From NCBI RefSeq assembly GCF_003586285.1, contig NZ_QUBR01000001.1, positions 372,001 to 436,000 of the forward strand: 64,000 bases of DNA, read 5' to 3'. Below, in pieces: positions 37,485 to 48,300 of this stretch (the stretch's first letter is position 1; each line of letters begins with the position of its first letter). The notes beneath the pieces are model-generated. The model was given only the letters and a program-made list of their open reading frames with translations. It did not search any database and had not been told where the DNA came from. The DNA comes from Aeromicrobium endophyticum (GTDB lineage: Bacteria; Actinomycetota; Actinomycetes; Propionibacteriales; Nocardioidaceae). The translations under genes and the position numbers were made by a program.

Positions 37485-38491
37485 GACCGTCCCGCCGGCA
37501 TGCGCGCGAGCTCCTCGTGGATGACGTCGGCGACGCGGCGGGCGCCCTGGCCGTCGTTCCAGGCCGACCAGCCGGCCCCGTCGAGAGCCGCGGTGCGGGT
37601 GAGCAGCGCGTCCCACCCGTCCGCCGGCAGCTCGGGACACACCGACACCGGGAACCGCCCGTCCGTCGCCAGCACCGACGCCATCGCGTCCTGCTCGCGG
37701 AACGGGCGCGGACGCGGAACCACCACCGCCGGGCGCCGGGCGGCCGCCACCTCCGCGATCGCGTTCTGCCCGCCGTGCGTGACCACGACGTCGGCCGAGC
37801 ACAGGGTCTGCCACGGATCGTCGACCCAGGCGGCCCCGGGGCCGAGCACCTGCCACGTCCACCCGGGCGTCTGCTCGCGGGCCTCCTCGAGGTCCCATCC
37901 GTCGGTGTCTCCCAGACCGGTGAGCACCACGACCGTTCGCTCCGAGGCGGACGGGGCGGACGGGGCGTCGGCCACGGGGAGACCGTCGAAGCGCGAGAGC
38001 CCGCCGACGCACGTGAGCCGGTCGCGGTGCACGTCGAGGCCGTTGACCATCCCCCTCACGTCGTCGGGCCAAGCGGCGACGATGCGGCGGGCCACCGAGT
38101 GCACCAGGTCGTGGGCGGCGTCGCGTCGGTCACCGGGCAGCACCATCGTCACGACGGGCGTGCCGTGCAGCCTGGCCAGCAGGCTGACCTCGGCCGACAC
38201 GTCGACGACCATCAGCGCCGGCTCGACGTCGGCGATCCACGACGAGATCTCGGCCATCCGAGCCGTGAGCCCGGAGTCCATCTCGGGCACCCAGTGCAGG
38301 CGGCCGTGGGCGCTGGCGTCGACCGGGGCCGGCCCCTCGTCGTCGCGCGGCAGCTCCATCCACGGTCCCGTCCACTCGCGCGGACGGGGCAGCGAGCTCA
38401 TCCCGACCACGACGGTGTCGGTGGCCGCCGCGACCGACAGCGCCCGGTGCAGGTGGCCCCGGCCGTGGTGGTGCACGTAGTAGCCGATCAC
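37481..38491 (-). CDS. GT-B glycosyltransferase (MurG/UGT-like)
   Basis: 336 residues: opening YYVHHHGRGHLHRALSVAAA, then a middle linker, and a C-terminal donor-binding half with VVLTGLGDTDGW and the hallmark ADVVVTHGGQNAIAEVAAARRPAVVVPR (shown in part: VVTHGGQNAIAE). This is the MurG/glycosyl transferase 28 architecture. GTG 38491 overlaps the stop of the GT4 gene (GTGA). Confidence 0.86.
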   Translation of the reverse strand: MIGYYVHHHGRGHLHRALSVAAATDTVVVGMSSLPRPREWTGPWMELPRDDEGPAPVDASAHGRLHWVPEMDSGLTARMAEISSWIADVEPALMVVDVSAEVSLLARLHGTPVVTMVLPGDRRDAAHDLVHSVARRIVAAWPDDVRGMVNGLDVHRDRLTCVGGLSRFDGLPVADAPSAPSASERTVVVLTGLGDTDGWDLEEAREQTPGWTWQVLGPGAAWVDDPWQTLCSADVVVTHGGQNAIAEVAAARRPAVVVPRPRPFREQDAMASVLATDGRFPVSVCPELPADGWDALLTRTAALDGAGWSAWNDGQGARRVADVIHEELARMPAGRS

Positions 38492-39552
38492 GCCGCCGCC
38501 CCCAGCCGGGCGCGCTGGTAGACGTCCTCGTAGGCCGAGATCATCCGGTCGACGCCGAGGTGCGACACGGCGTGGCGCCGCACGGTCGCGCGGTCGGCCG
38601 AGCGGGCCGTCGCGACGGCCGCCGCCAGCGCGTCGACGTCTCCGGCCCGCGCCAGGGCACCCGTGCCGTCGACCACGATCTCGCCGAGCGCCCCGCGGTC
38701 GAACGCGGCGACGGGGGTGCCGCACGACATCGCCTCGGCGGCGACCAGCCCGTACGGCTCGTCCCACATCGGTGAGACGATCGCGACCGCTGCTCGCCCC
38801 ACGAGGTCGACCAGGGCGCCGGAGTCGAGGTGGCCGACGTGTCGCACGTCCGGCCCCAGCAGGGGACGCATCTCGCGCTCGAAGTAGTCGTCGTCCATGC
38901 GCGGACCGGCGATGTCGATCGGGATGCCGGCCCGCATCGCGGCCAGCGCGGCGAGGTGGGGTGCCTTCTCGGGCACGATCCGGCCGCTCCACACGGCCCG
39001 CGGCCCGCCCGGGCCCTCGCGCCAGCGATCGGTGTCGACGCCGTTTAGCACGACCTCGGCCGACACCGCGTGGGCCCAGGCGGCGGCGGTGTGCCGGCTG
39101 ACCGCGACGAACCGCGTGTCCCCCCGGCACACCTGCAGGGCCGACTCCAACCACGGGACGGGAGGGGTGTGCAGCGTCGAGACGACGGGCACGTCGACCA
39201 GCTCGGCCATCGCGATGGGCAGGTGGTGCAGCGAGTTGTTGTGGATGACGTCGAAGCGCTCGGCACCGGTGCGGGCGAGCTCCATCATCAGCGCGAGGTA
39301 CGCGTGGTGCTCGCGCATCCAGTCGTCGGGCGTGGCCCCGACGTCCTGACGGGCCGCGTCGCTCGGGACGTAGCGGTCGACCGCGAGCTCCTGCACGTCC
39401 AGCCGCGGATCGGACCCGGGTGCCGCGAAGACGCTGACCTGGTGCCCACGGCGGACGAGCTGCTCGGCGAGCGACGCGGTGTGCGCCTCGAGGCCCCCGT
39501 GGAAGGGCTCGCGGATCGGGAACCGGCTCGACGCGATGAGACAGACCCTCAT
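38488..39552 (-). CDS. Family 4 glycosyltransferase
   Basis: 354 residues with an N-terminal acceptor domain (RFPIREPFHGGLEAHTASLAE; FDVIHNNSLHHLP) and a C-terminal GT4 domain (VWSGRIVPEKAPHLA; IVSPMWDEPYGLVAAEAMSCGTPV including the EPYGLVAAEA motif). First gene of the minus-strand glycan cluster. A SigF-like box lies about 135 bases upstream (39687-39710). Confidence 0.9.
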   Translation of the reverse strand: MRVCLIASSRFPIREPFHGGLEAHTASLAEQLVRRGHQVSVFAAPGSDPRLDVQELAVDRYVPSDAARQDVGATPDDWMREHHAYLALMMELARTGAERFDVIHNNSLHHLPIAMAELVDVPVVSTLHTPPVPWLESALQVCRGDTRFVAVSRHTAAAWAHAVSAEVVLNGVDTDRWREGPGGPRAVWSGRIVPEKAPHLAALAAMRAGIPIDIAGPRMDDDYFEREMRPLLGPDVRHVGHLDSGALVDLVGRAAVAIVSPMWDEPYGLVAAEAMSCGTPVAAFDRGALGEIVVDGTGALARAGDVDALAAAVATARSADRATVRRHAVSHLGVDRMISAYEDVYQRARLGAAA

Positions 39553-39686
39553 GCGCGCTCGACAGCGCTCGACACACAGCGCGAGAACGGGGTGGCTCGG
39601 CGTGACGACGGATGACTACGGGCCGCGTGCGGCATGGCGTCCTTCGGGAGGTGCGAGTTGAGCGACCTTCAGCACTCTCATGAGCG

Positions 39687-39710
39687 GTACCCCGATGTCG
39701 CCCTGCCAAC
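39687..39710 (-). promoter_or_regulatory. SigF-like promoter candidate for the glycan cluster
   Basis: Minus strand GTTG (39707-39710), 14-base spacer, GGGTAC (39687-39692). A short frame ATG 39681 (21 codons, beginning MRVLKVAQLAPPEG) follows within five bases, then about 65 bases to the GT4 start. It is weaker than the nine-base-spaced set. Confidence 0.4.
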
Positions 39711-39815
39711 CGCTTCGTCCCAGCAGGTGCGCTTTCGGCGACGGCGTGTCAGGCTGAGATCAATCAGACGGTTGAGGAACCAGCCGCGTACGTGCGACTT
39801 CCCGAAGGTTCCTTC

Positions 39816-40580
39816 ATGGACCATTCACATGACGTCTCCGACCGACGAGTCGCCGAGCTTCTCGCGGCGATCGACCGGACCACCTCGAGCCACGAGCGCG
39901 ACGTGCTCGAGGACCAGCTCGTGCGCCAGTGCCTGCCGCTGGCCGAACGGCTGGCCAGTCGCTATCGCGACCGCGGCGCCGAGCTCGACGACCTGGTGGC
40001 CGTGGCCAACCTCGCGCTGGTCAACGCCGTCCGCAGGTTCGAGCCCTCCCGGGGGACGTTCCACGGCTTCGCGGTGGCCACGATCCTCGGCGAGATCAAG
40101 AAGCACTTCCGCGACCACTGCTGGATGATCAGGCCCACCCGGTCGGTGCAGGAGATGCAGCCCCGGGTCCGCCAGGCCCGCGAGGAGCTGCTCGAGCGCG
40201 GCGAGGAGCCGACCGGCGCCGTCATCGCCGCACACCTCGGCGTCCCCCGCGAGGTCGTCACCGAGGCGTTGGCGGCCTCCGGCCACTTCTCGCCCCAGTC
40301 GCTCGACGCCCCTTCCGGTGCCAGCGGACGTCCGCTGGTCGAGACGGTCGTGGGCGACGGCGACGACTTCACGGCCGCCGACGACCTCATGACGGCTGCG
40401 GCCGGGTGCGCGCAGCTCACCGCGGACGAGAAGCACCTGCTGCGCCTGCGCTACTACGACGACCTGACCCAGCAGGGGATCGCCGAGCGGATCGGCGTCA
40501 GCCAGATGCAGGTCTCACGGCGGCTCGCCTCGGTCCTGGCCAAGATCCGGGAGGGCTCGGCGATCGTCGGCGCCGCCTGA
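39816..40580 (+). CDS. sigF: RNA polymerase sigma factor, SigF/SigB type (group 3)
   Basis: 254 residues: region 2 (QCLPLAERLASRYRDRGAEL, DDLVAVANLALVNAVRRFEP, GTFHGFAVATILGEIKKHFRD), region 3 (GAVIAAHLGVPREVVTEAL) and region 4 helix-turn-helix (QQGIAERIGVSQMQVSRRLA). ATG 39816 follows GAAGG by a proper distance; an eight-codon GTG extension is possible. Candidate target promoters are spread through 23-50 kb. No stand-alone anti-sigma gene adjoins it, but a fused one is encoded at 45343-49110. Confidence 0.92.
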   Translation: MDHSHDVSDRRVAELLAAIDRTTSSHERDVLEDQLVRQCLPLAERLASRYRDRGAELDDLVAVANLALVNAVRRFEPSRGTFHGFAVATILGEIKKHFRDHCWMIRPTRSVQEMQPRVRQAREELLERGEEPTGAVIAAHLGVPREVVTEALAASGHFSPQSLDAPSGASGRPLVETVVGDGDDFTAADDLMTAAAGCAQLTADEKHLLRLRYYDDLTQQGIAERIGVSQMQVSRRLASVLAKIREGSAIVGAA

Positions 40581-40589
40581 CGCACGGGC

Positions 40590-40614
40590 GTTTGGCGACG
40601 CGGCAGGTGGGCAC
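40590..40614 (+). promoter_or_regulatory. SigF/SigB-type promoter, leaderless spacing
   Basis: GTTT (40590-40593), 15-base spacer, GGGCAC (40609-40614), nine bases, ATG 40624. The fourth base of the -10 is C rather than T. Confidence 0.55.
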
Positions 40615-40623
40615 GATGACGCC

Positions 40624-41505
40624 ATGACCATCGACACCGATCGCCCAGAGCTCCGCAACGGCTTCCCGCCCCAGCAGCAGCAGCCTCCCGGACTCACGTC
40701 CGACATGGACCCGCTGCCCGACCACGGCGAGGACAGCTACGAGGGTCACGGGCGCCTGCAGGGTCTGCGCACGCTGATCACCGGGGGCGACTCCGGCATC
40801 GGACGCGCCGTGGCGCTGGCCTATGCCCGCGAGGGCGCCGACGTCGCCTTCACCTACCTGCCCGAGGAGAAGCCGGACGCCGACCGGACGACCGAGCTCG
40901 TCGAGGCCGCCGGAGTGACCTGCCGGGCCATCGAGGCCGACCTGCGCACGAGCGCGGCCTGCGACCAGGTCGTCGCCGAGACGGTCGAGGCCCTCGGCGG
41001 TCTCGACGTGCTGGTCAACAACGCCGGCTACCAGATGGCCCGCGAGGAGGCGGTCGAGGACCTGACGGACGAGAACATCTCCCGCACCCTCACCACCAAC
41101 CTCGAGGCGCTGCTGTGGATGTGCCGTGCAGCCGTCCCCCACCTCGGCGAGGGAGCGTCGATCATCAACGTCTCGTCGATCCAGGCGTTCAGCCCGTCGA
41201 CGGCGCTGCTCGACTACGCCGCCACGAAGGCCGGCATCAACAACCTGACGGTCAACCTGGCCGCCCAGCTCGGCCCGCGCGGCATACGCGTCAACGCTGT
41301 GGCGCCGGGTCCCATCTGGACGCCCCTGCAGCCGGCCACCCAGTCGACCGAGAAGCTCGAGGTCTTCGGCCAGGAGACCCCCCTCGGCCGCGCCGGTCAG
41401 CCTGCCGAGGTCGCGCCGGCCTTCGTGTTCCTCGCGTCGCGGGCCGAGGCGAGCTACGTGTCAGGCACGGTCCTGGGGGTGACGGGCGGCAAGCCTGTCT
41501 TCTGA
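40624..41505 (+). CDS. SDR family oxidoreductase (general-stress type)
   Basis: 293 residues with a Gln/Pro-rich N-terminal tail (NGFPPQQQQPPGLTSDMDPLP, 1-40) typical of the YhdF/YdaD stress SDRs. Cofactor motif TGGDSGIG, NNAG, catalytic Ser in NVSSIQAF and YAATK (Tyr-x3-Lys), with a VAPGPIWTPLQPA tail. Homologous Bacillus proteins are SigB-controlled, which agrees with the stress promoter here. It lies 43 bases downstream of sigF. The substrate is unknown. Confidence 0.9.
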   Translation: MTIDTDRPELRNGFPPQQQQPPGLTSDMDPLPDHGEDSYEGHGRLQGLRTLITGGDSGIGRAVALAYAREGADVAFTYLPEEKPDADRTTELVEAAGVTCRAIEADLRTSAACDQVVAETVEALGGLDVLVNNAGYQMAREEAVEDLTDENISRTLTTNLEALLWMCRAAVPHLGEGASIINVSSIQAFSPSTALLDYAATKAGINNLTVNLAAQLGPRGIRVNAVAPGPIWTPLQPATQSTEKLEVFGQETPLGRAGQPAEVAPAFVFLASRAEASYVSGTVLGVTGGKPVF

Positions 41506-41512
41506 CCCCCGG

Positions 41513-41530
41513 TGCGGTCGTCCGACCGCA
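41513..41530 (+). terminator. Hairpin after the SDR gene
   Basis: TGCGGTCG and CGACCGCA pair almost without a loop (TC) seven bases after the SDR stop. A possible terminator or transcript-stabilising hairpin; no T-run follows. Confidence 0.45.
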
Positions 41531-41589
41531 TCGACCATGTGTGACGATCGTGCGTGCCGGTGGAGCAGACCGCCGCTGAGGAGGACGTC

Positions 41590-42552
41590 GTGCCGTTGCT
41601 GGAGTTCGGCCAGGTGCCGATGCTCGCACGACCCGTCCCGGCGCTCCCGGACGAGTCCGACCTGCCCGGCGGCTGCGTCTACGAGCCGAAGTTCGACGGC
41701 TACCGGGCCATGCTCTACATGACCGGCGGGCGGTGCCGCATCCAGTCGCGTCACGGCCAGGACATCACCGCAGCGTTCCCCGACATCGTCGCGGCCGCCG
41801 AGATCGAGCTGCCCGACGGCGTGGTGGTCGACGGCGAGATGGTCGTGTGGGGCGAGGACGCGTACGAGTTCATCCAGGTGCAGAAGCGCATCACGGGCCC
41901 TCCTCGCGTGCTGGGCCTCAGCCCCGCCTCGTTCATCGCCTTCGACCTGCTGATGTGGGACGACGACGACCTGCGCGGGCATCCGCTCTCGCACCGGCGG
42001 CGGATGCTCGAGGTGGTGCTGGTCGACCACATGATGCCCTTCCAGGTGGTGCCGCAGACGACGGACCGCGCGCAGGCCGCCGACTGGATGGTCGAGTACA
42101 GCCGCCACGACGTCGGCATCGAGGGGCTCGTCGTCAAGGGCCTCGACACCGTCTACGCGTCGGGCGAGCGCGGTTGGCTCAAGCTGCGGTTCCAGGACAC
42201 GTCCGAGGCCGTCGTGTGCTCGATCGTCGGTCCGCTCGAGCAGCCCGAGCGGCTCGTCCTCGGCGTGCCGGCCGCGACGGGGTACGACCTCGTCGGCTGG
42301 ACCCTCCCGCTCGTCGCCAAGCACCAGCGCGACGTCGCCGAGCTGGTCGTGCCGCGCCCGGAGACTGACCAGACGCTCGACCAGCGGTTGGCGGCCGCGG
42401 CCGCCGGACTCGAGGTGCATCCTGTGCAGCCGACCTTGGTCGTCGAGACCGCCGGGCAGGTCGAGGTGCTGTCCTCTGGCTGGCCCGAGCTCGAGCTGAC
42501 CCGCGTGCGTCCCGACCTCGGACCGGACGAGGTGGGGGGCCCGGTCGCCTGA
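41590..42552 (+). CDS. ATP-dependent DNA ligase (LigC-like)
   Basis: 320 residues from GTG 41590, chosen because AGGAGG lies five bases upstream. Motif I is EPKFDGYRAM (adenylated Lys), motif III VVVDGEMVVWG, motif IV GIEGLVVKG and motif V WLKLRF, followed by a short OB-fold region. The size fits the actinobacterial LigC group used in repair and end joining. No Ku or polymerase/primase gene is adjacent. A second relative is at 63343-64000. Confidence 0.88.
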   Translation: MPLLEFGQVPMLARPVPALPDESDLPGGCVYEPKFDGYRAMLYMTGGRCRIQSRHGQDITAAFPDIVAAAEIELPDGVVVDGEMVVWGEDAYEFIQVQKRITGPPRVLGLSPASFIAFDLLMWDDDDLRGHPLSHRRRMLEVVLVDHMMPFQVVPQTTDRAQAADWMVEYSRHDVGIEGLVVKGLDTVYASGERGWLKLRFQDTSEAVVCSIVGPLEQPERLVLGVPAATGYDLVGWTLPLVAKHQRDVAELVVPRPETDQTLDQRLAAAAAGLEVHPVQPTLVVETAGQVEVLSSGWPELELTRVRPDLGPDEVGGPVA

Positions 42553-42572
42553 ACCTCGGCCCGCCCGCCTCC

Positions 42573-42597
42573 GTTTGCCGGCAGCTCCGCCGGGTAT
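42573..42597 (+). promoter_or_regulatory. SigF/SigB-type promoter of the catalase gene
   Basis: GTTT (42573-42576), 15-base spacer, GGGTAT (42592-42597): an exact match to the consensus. The start codon is 40 bases downstream and has its own GAGGAG, so this mRNA has a leader. Confidence 0.72.
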
Positions 42598-42637
42598 GCA
42601 CCGACGTCTGCACACGGCGGACGTCGAGAGGAGCACC

Positions 42638-44929
<2,292 letters not shown>

Positions 44930-44958
44930 CCCCCGGCCCGGACCCAGCCCGACCCCAG

Positions 44959-45023
44959 CCCAGATCTGCGGGGTTGCGCACCGAACTCGGACGAGAAGAG
45001 GTGCGCGACTCCGCAGATCTGGG
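44959..45023. terminator. Long two-step hairpin between convergent katE and STAS genes
   Basis: CCCAGATCTGCGG (44959-44971) pairs perfectly with CCGCAGATCTGGG (45011-45023). Inside, TGCGCACC (44975-44982) pairs with GGTGCGCG (45000-45007). The 65-base structure fills the space between two convergent genes and would act as a terminator in both directions. Its size also suggests a dispersed repeat. Confidence 0.65.
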
Positions 45024-45037
45024 CTCGGTGCTGCTGG

Positions 45038-45346
45038 CTACACGATCTCGAAGACGCGGTCCATCTTGGTGATCTCGATGATGCGCGCGACCGCGTCCGA
45101 GAGCCGGGTCAGCTGCAGCGCTCCACCGCCTCGGTCCTGCTGCTTCTTGATGCCGAGCAGCGCGCCGAGGCCGCTGGAGTCGACGAACTCGACCCCGTGC
45201 AGGTCGAGCACGAGGGTGCGGTGCGAGACGTCGAGCTCGTCGACCGTCCCCCGCAGCTCGTCGGCGGTCTGCGTGTCGATCTCGCCGGCCACCGCCAGCA
45301 CCGTCCGGCCCGCCGCCTCGTCGTGCGTGAACGTCAGCTCGGTCAT
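45038..45346 (-). CDS. STAS-domain anti-sigma factor antagonist
   Basis: 102 residues of the RsbV/SpoIIAA family. The phosphorylatable serine lies in VEFVDSSGLGALLG. The ATG is inside the stop of the kinase/phosphatase gene (ATGA), so the two are made together. In partner switching the unphosphorylated antagonist binds the anti-sigma kinase and frees the sigma factor. Here the kinase, the phosphatase and the antagonist are a single coupled unit, with sigF about 5 kb away. Confidence 0.93.
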   Translation of the reverse strand: MTELTFTHDEAAGRTVLAVAGEIDTQTADELRGTVDELDVSHRTLVLDLHGVEFVDSSGLGALLGIKKQQDRGGGALQLTRLSDAVARIIEITKMDRVFEIV

Positions 45347-48300
45347 GATCTCGTCCTCTCGGCGGACGACCACGTCCGCGCGCTCCACACGCACTTGCCC
45401 CGGTCGGTCTCGTGCATGCCCCACTCGTCCGACAGGGTCTCGACGATGCGCAGGCCCCGTCCGTGCTCGTCGTCGTCATCGGGGTCCTGGGGGCGCGGCA
45501 GGCTGCTGGCCGCGTCGTCGCGCACCTCCAGCAGCACGCGGGTGCCGCTGCGCTGCAGCCTCAGGTCGACCGGCGCCCCGCCGTGCACCATCGCGTTGGT
45601 GACCAGCTCGCTGGTGACCAGAGCCAGGTCGCGCGTGACGGTGTCGGGCACGTCCCACCGCTTGAGGCTGGCCTGGACGAAGTGGCGCGCCTCGGCGACC
45701 GTGGCCCGGCCCGTGTCGCGGTGCATCGACATCGAGACCTCGTCGTCGTCGACGACCGCCCGGGCGATCAGGATCGCGACGTCGTCGTCTGGCCCCAGCG
45801 GCAGCAGCGCGTCGACGACCGACTCGGGCACGCCGACCAGCGACGAGGTGCCGCGCCAGTCGATGTGCCGCTCGAGCGCGAGGATGCCCTCGTCGATGTC
45901 GCGACCGCGGTGCTCGACCAGGCCGTCGGTGTAGAACACGATCGTCGCACCGGCCGGCAGCGAGACCTCCTCGGTCGGCACGTCGCCGTAGCCCGCGCCC
46001 AGCGGGGGGCCGCCCGCGGTGAGCCGTCGCACCTGCCCGTCGCGCGCTGCGACGAGCGGCGGCAGGTGGCCTGCGTTGGCGTAGCGGACGGTCTCGGCGA
46101 TCGGGTCGTGCACGGCGTAGACGCAGGTGACGATCTGGTCGCCGGCGAGGTCCTGCACCAGCTCGTCGAGGTGCTGCATGACCTCGTGCGGCGGCAGGTC
46201 GAGCGTCGCGAAGGCGCGCACGGCCGAGCGCAGCTGGCCCATGACCGAAGCGGCCCGCACGCCGCGTCCCATCACGTCGCCCATCACCAGGGCCGTGCGG
46301 TGGCCGCCGAGGTCGATGATGTCGTACCAGTCGCCACCCACGTACGTGCCCTCGACGCCGGCCCGGTAGTAGGTCGCGACGTCGAGGTGGTCGATCTCGA
46401 AGGTCTCGGCCGGCAGGAGGCTGCGCTGCAGCGCCTCGGCGATCGAGTGCTCGCGCTGGGCCGCCTCATCGCGGGCGCGCACCTCGGCGAGCGCCTGCTC
46501 GGCGGCACGCTGCTCGGTGATGTCCTGCATCGATCCCTGCAACGTGCGCGGAGCGCCCGAGTCGTCGCCGAGCAGGGCGGCCCGCACCGTCACGAGCTTC
46601 TCCGTGCCGTCGGGGCGGACGATGCGCTGGTCGAAGGAGGCCAGTCCACCGACCCGCAACGACGCCAGGGCGTGACCGACCCGGTCGGCGTCGTCGGGGT
46701 GGACGACGCTGTCGATGACGTCGGGGTAGCCCATCGCCTCGAACTCCGTGCGGGACAGGCCCATCAGCCGCAACATCTCGTCGGACCCCGTCACGGTCTG
46801 GCGCTCGAGGTCGACCTCCCAGCTGCCCACCTTGGCCAGTCGCTGCGCCTGGTCGAGCAGTGCCTCGCTGCGCTCGAGCGTGGCGCGGATGCGACGCACC
46901 CGGTCGAGCTCGAGGTTGACCGCGACCCGGGCCAGCAGCTCGCGCGCCGCGAACGGCTTGACCAGGTAGTCGGCCGCGCCCGCCTCGAGCCCCTCGACCG
47001 TGCCTTCCTCACCGGCGCGGGCGCTGACCATCACGACCGGGACGCTCGTGGTGCGCGGGTCGGCCTGCATGCGCTCGAGCAGACCGAAGCCGTCGAGCCG
47101 CGGCATCATGACGTCGGTGACGACCAGGTCGGGCACCTGCCCCTGGTGCATCTGCTCGAGGGCGTCGATGCCGTCGGACGCCGTGGCGACCTCGTAGCGG
47201 TCGCGCAGCAGGTCGGCCACGTACGTGCGCATGTCGAGGTTGTCGTCGACGACCAGGACTCGCGCGACGTCGCCGGGCGGCCGACCGGCCTGGTCGGCGG
47301 CGGTGTCGGTCTCCGGTGCGAGCCAGCGCCGCGCCTCGGACACGAGCGCGGTGGGCGCCGTGGCGCCGGCGGTGCGCGGCTGCGCGCTGTCGGTGACCTC
47401 GGCGGACGGCAGGTGCGCCCGGCCGAACGGGATGCGCACCGTCATCTCGGTGCCGATCCCCTCGGTGCTGGTGGCACTGGCCTCGCCGCCGTGCAGACGC
47501 GACAGCTCGGCGACCAAAGCCAGCCCGATGCCCGACCCCTCGTGGGTGCGCGACGCCTGGTTGCGTCCGCGGTGGAAGCGCTCGAACAGGTGCGGCAGGT
47601 CGTCGGCCGCGATGCCCGATCCGGTGTCGCGCACCGTGAGCACCGCCTGCCCGTCCTCGTCGCGCAGCGTCACCGCGATGCCGCCGACGAACGTGAACTT
47701 GAAGGCGTTCGACATCAGGTTGAGGACGATCTTGGCCCAGTGCTCGACGTCGATGTAGCATACGCCCGACAGGGGCTCGGCCTCGAACTCGAGCGACAAC
47801 CCGGCCTGCTCGGCGGCCGACTCGAACATCATGACGAGCGGCTCGGTCACGCGCGCCAGGTCGACGACCTCGAACTGCGACGTGATGCCACCGGCCTCGA
47901 GACGCGAGAAGTCGAGCAGGCTGTTGACCAGCTCGAGCAACCGCTGGCCGTTGCGGTGGACGACGTCGAAGCGGCGCCGCTGCACGTCGTCCGCCGCGAG
48001 GCTCGGATCGTTGAGGGCGTCGGACGTCGGCCCGAGCAGCAGGGTCAGCGGCGTGCGGAACTCGTGGCTGACGTTGGTGAAGAAGTCGGTCTTGGCCTGG
48101 TCGAGCCGCGCCAGCGTCTCGGCGCGCCGCTTCTCGCCGTCGAAGGTGCGGGCCGCGTTGATGGCCGCCGACAGCTGGCCCGCGAACAGGTCGACGAAGC
48201 CCGTGTAGGCCTCGTCGACCGGACGGAAGGGGCTGAGGCCCGCCACCAGGAAGCCGTACGGCTCGGTCGTCGCCGGATCGACGAACGGCACCAGCAACGC

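Noticed and set aside
39619..39681. 21-codon minus-strand frame starting MRVLKVAQLAPPEG as a glycosyltransferase fragment
   Set aside because: The match to GT4 N-termini is only a few residues and the frame stops at once, so it is noted only with the promoter.
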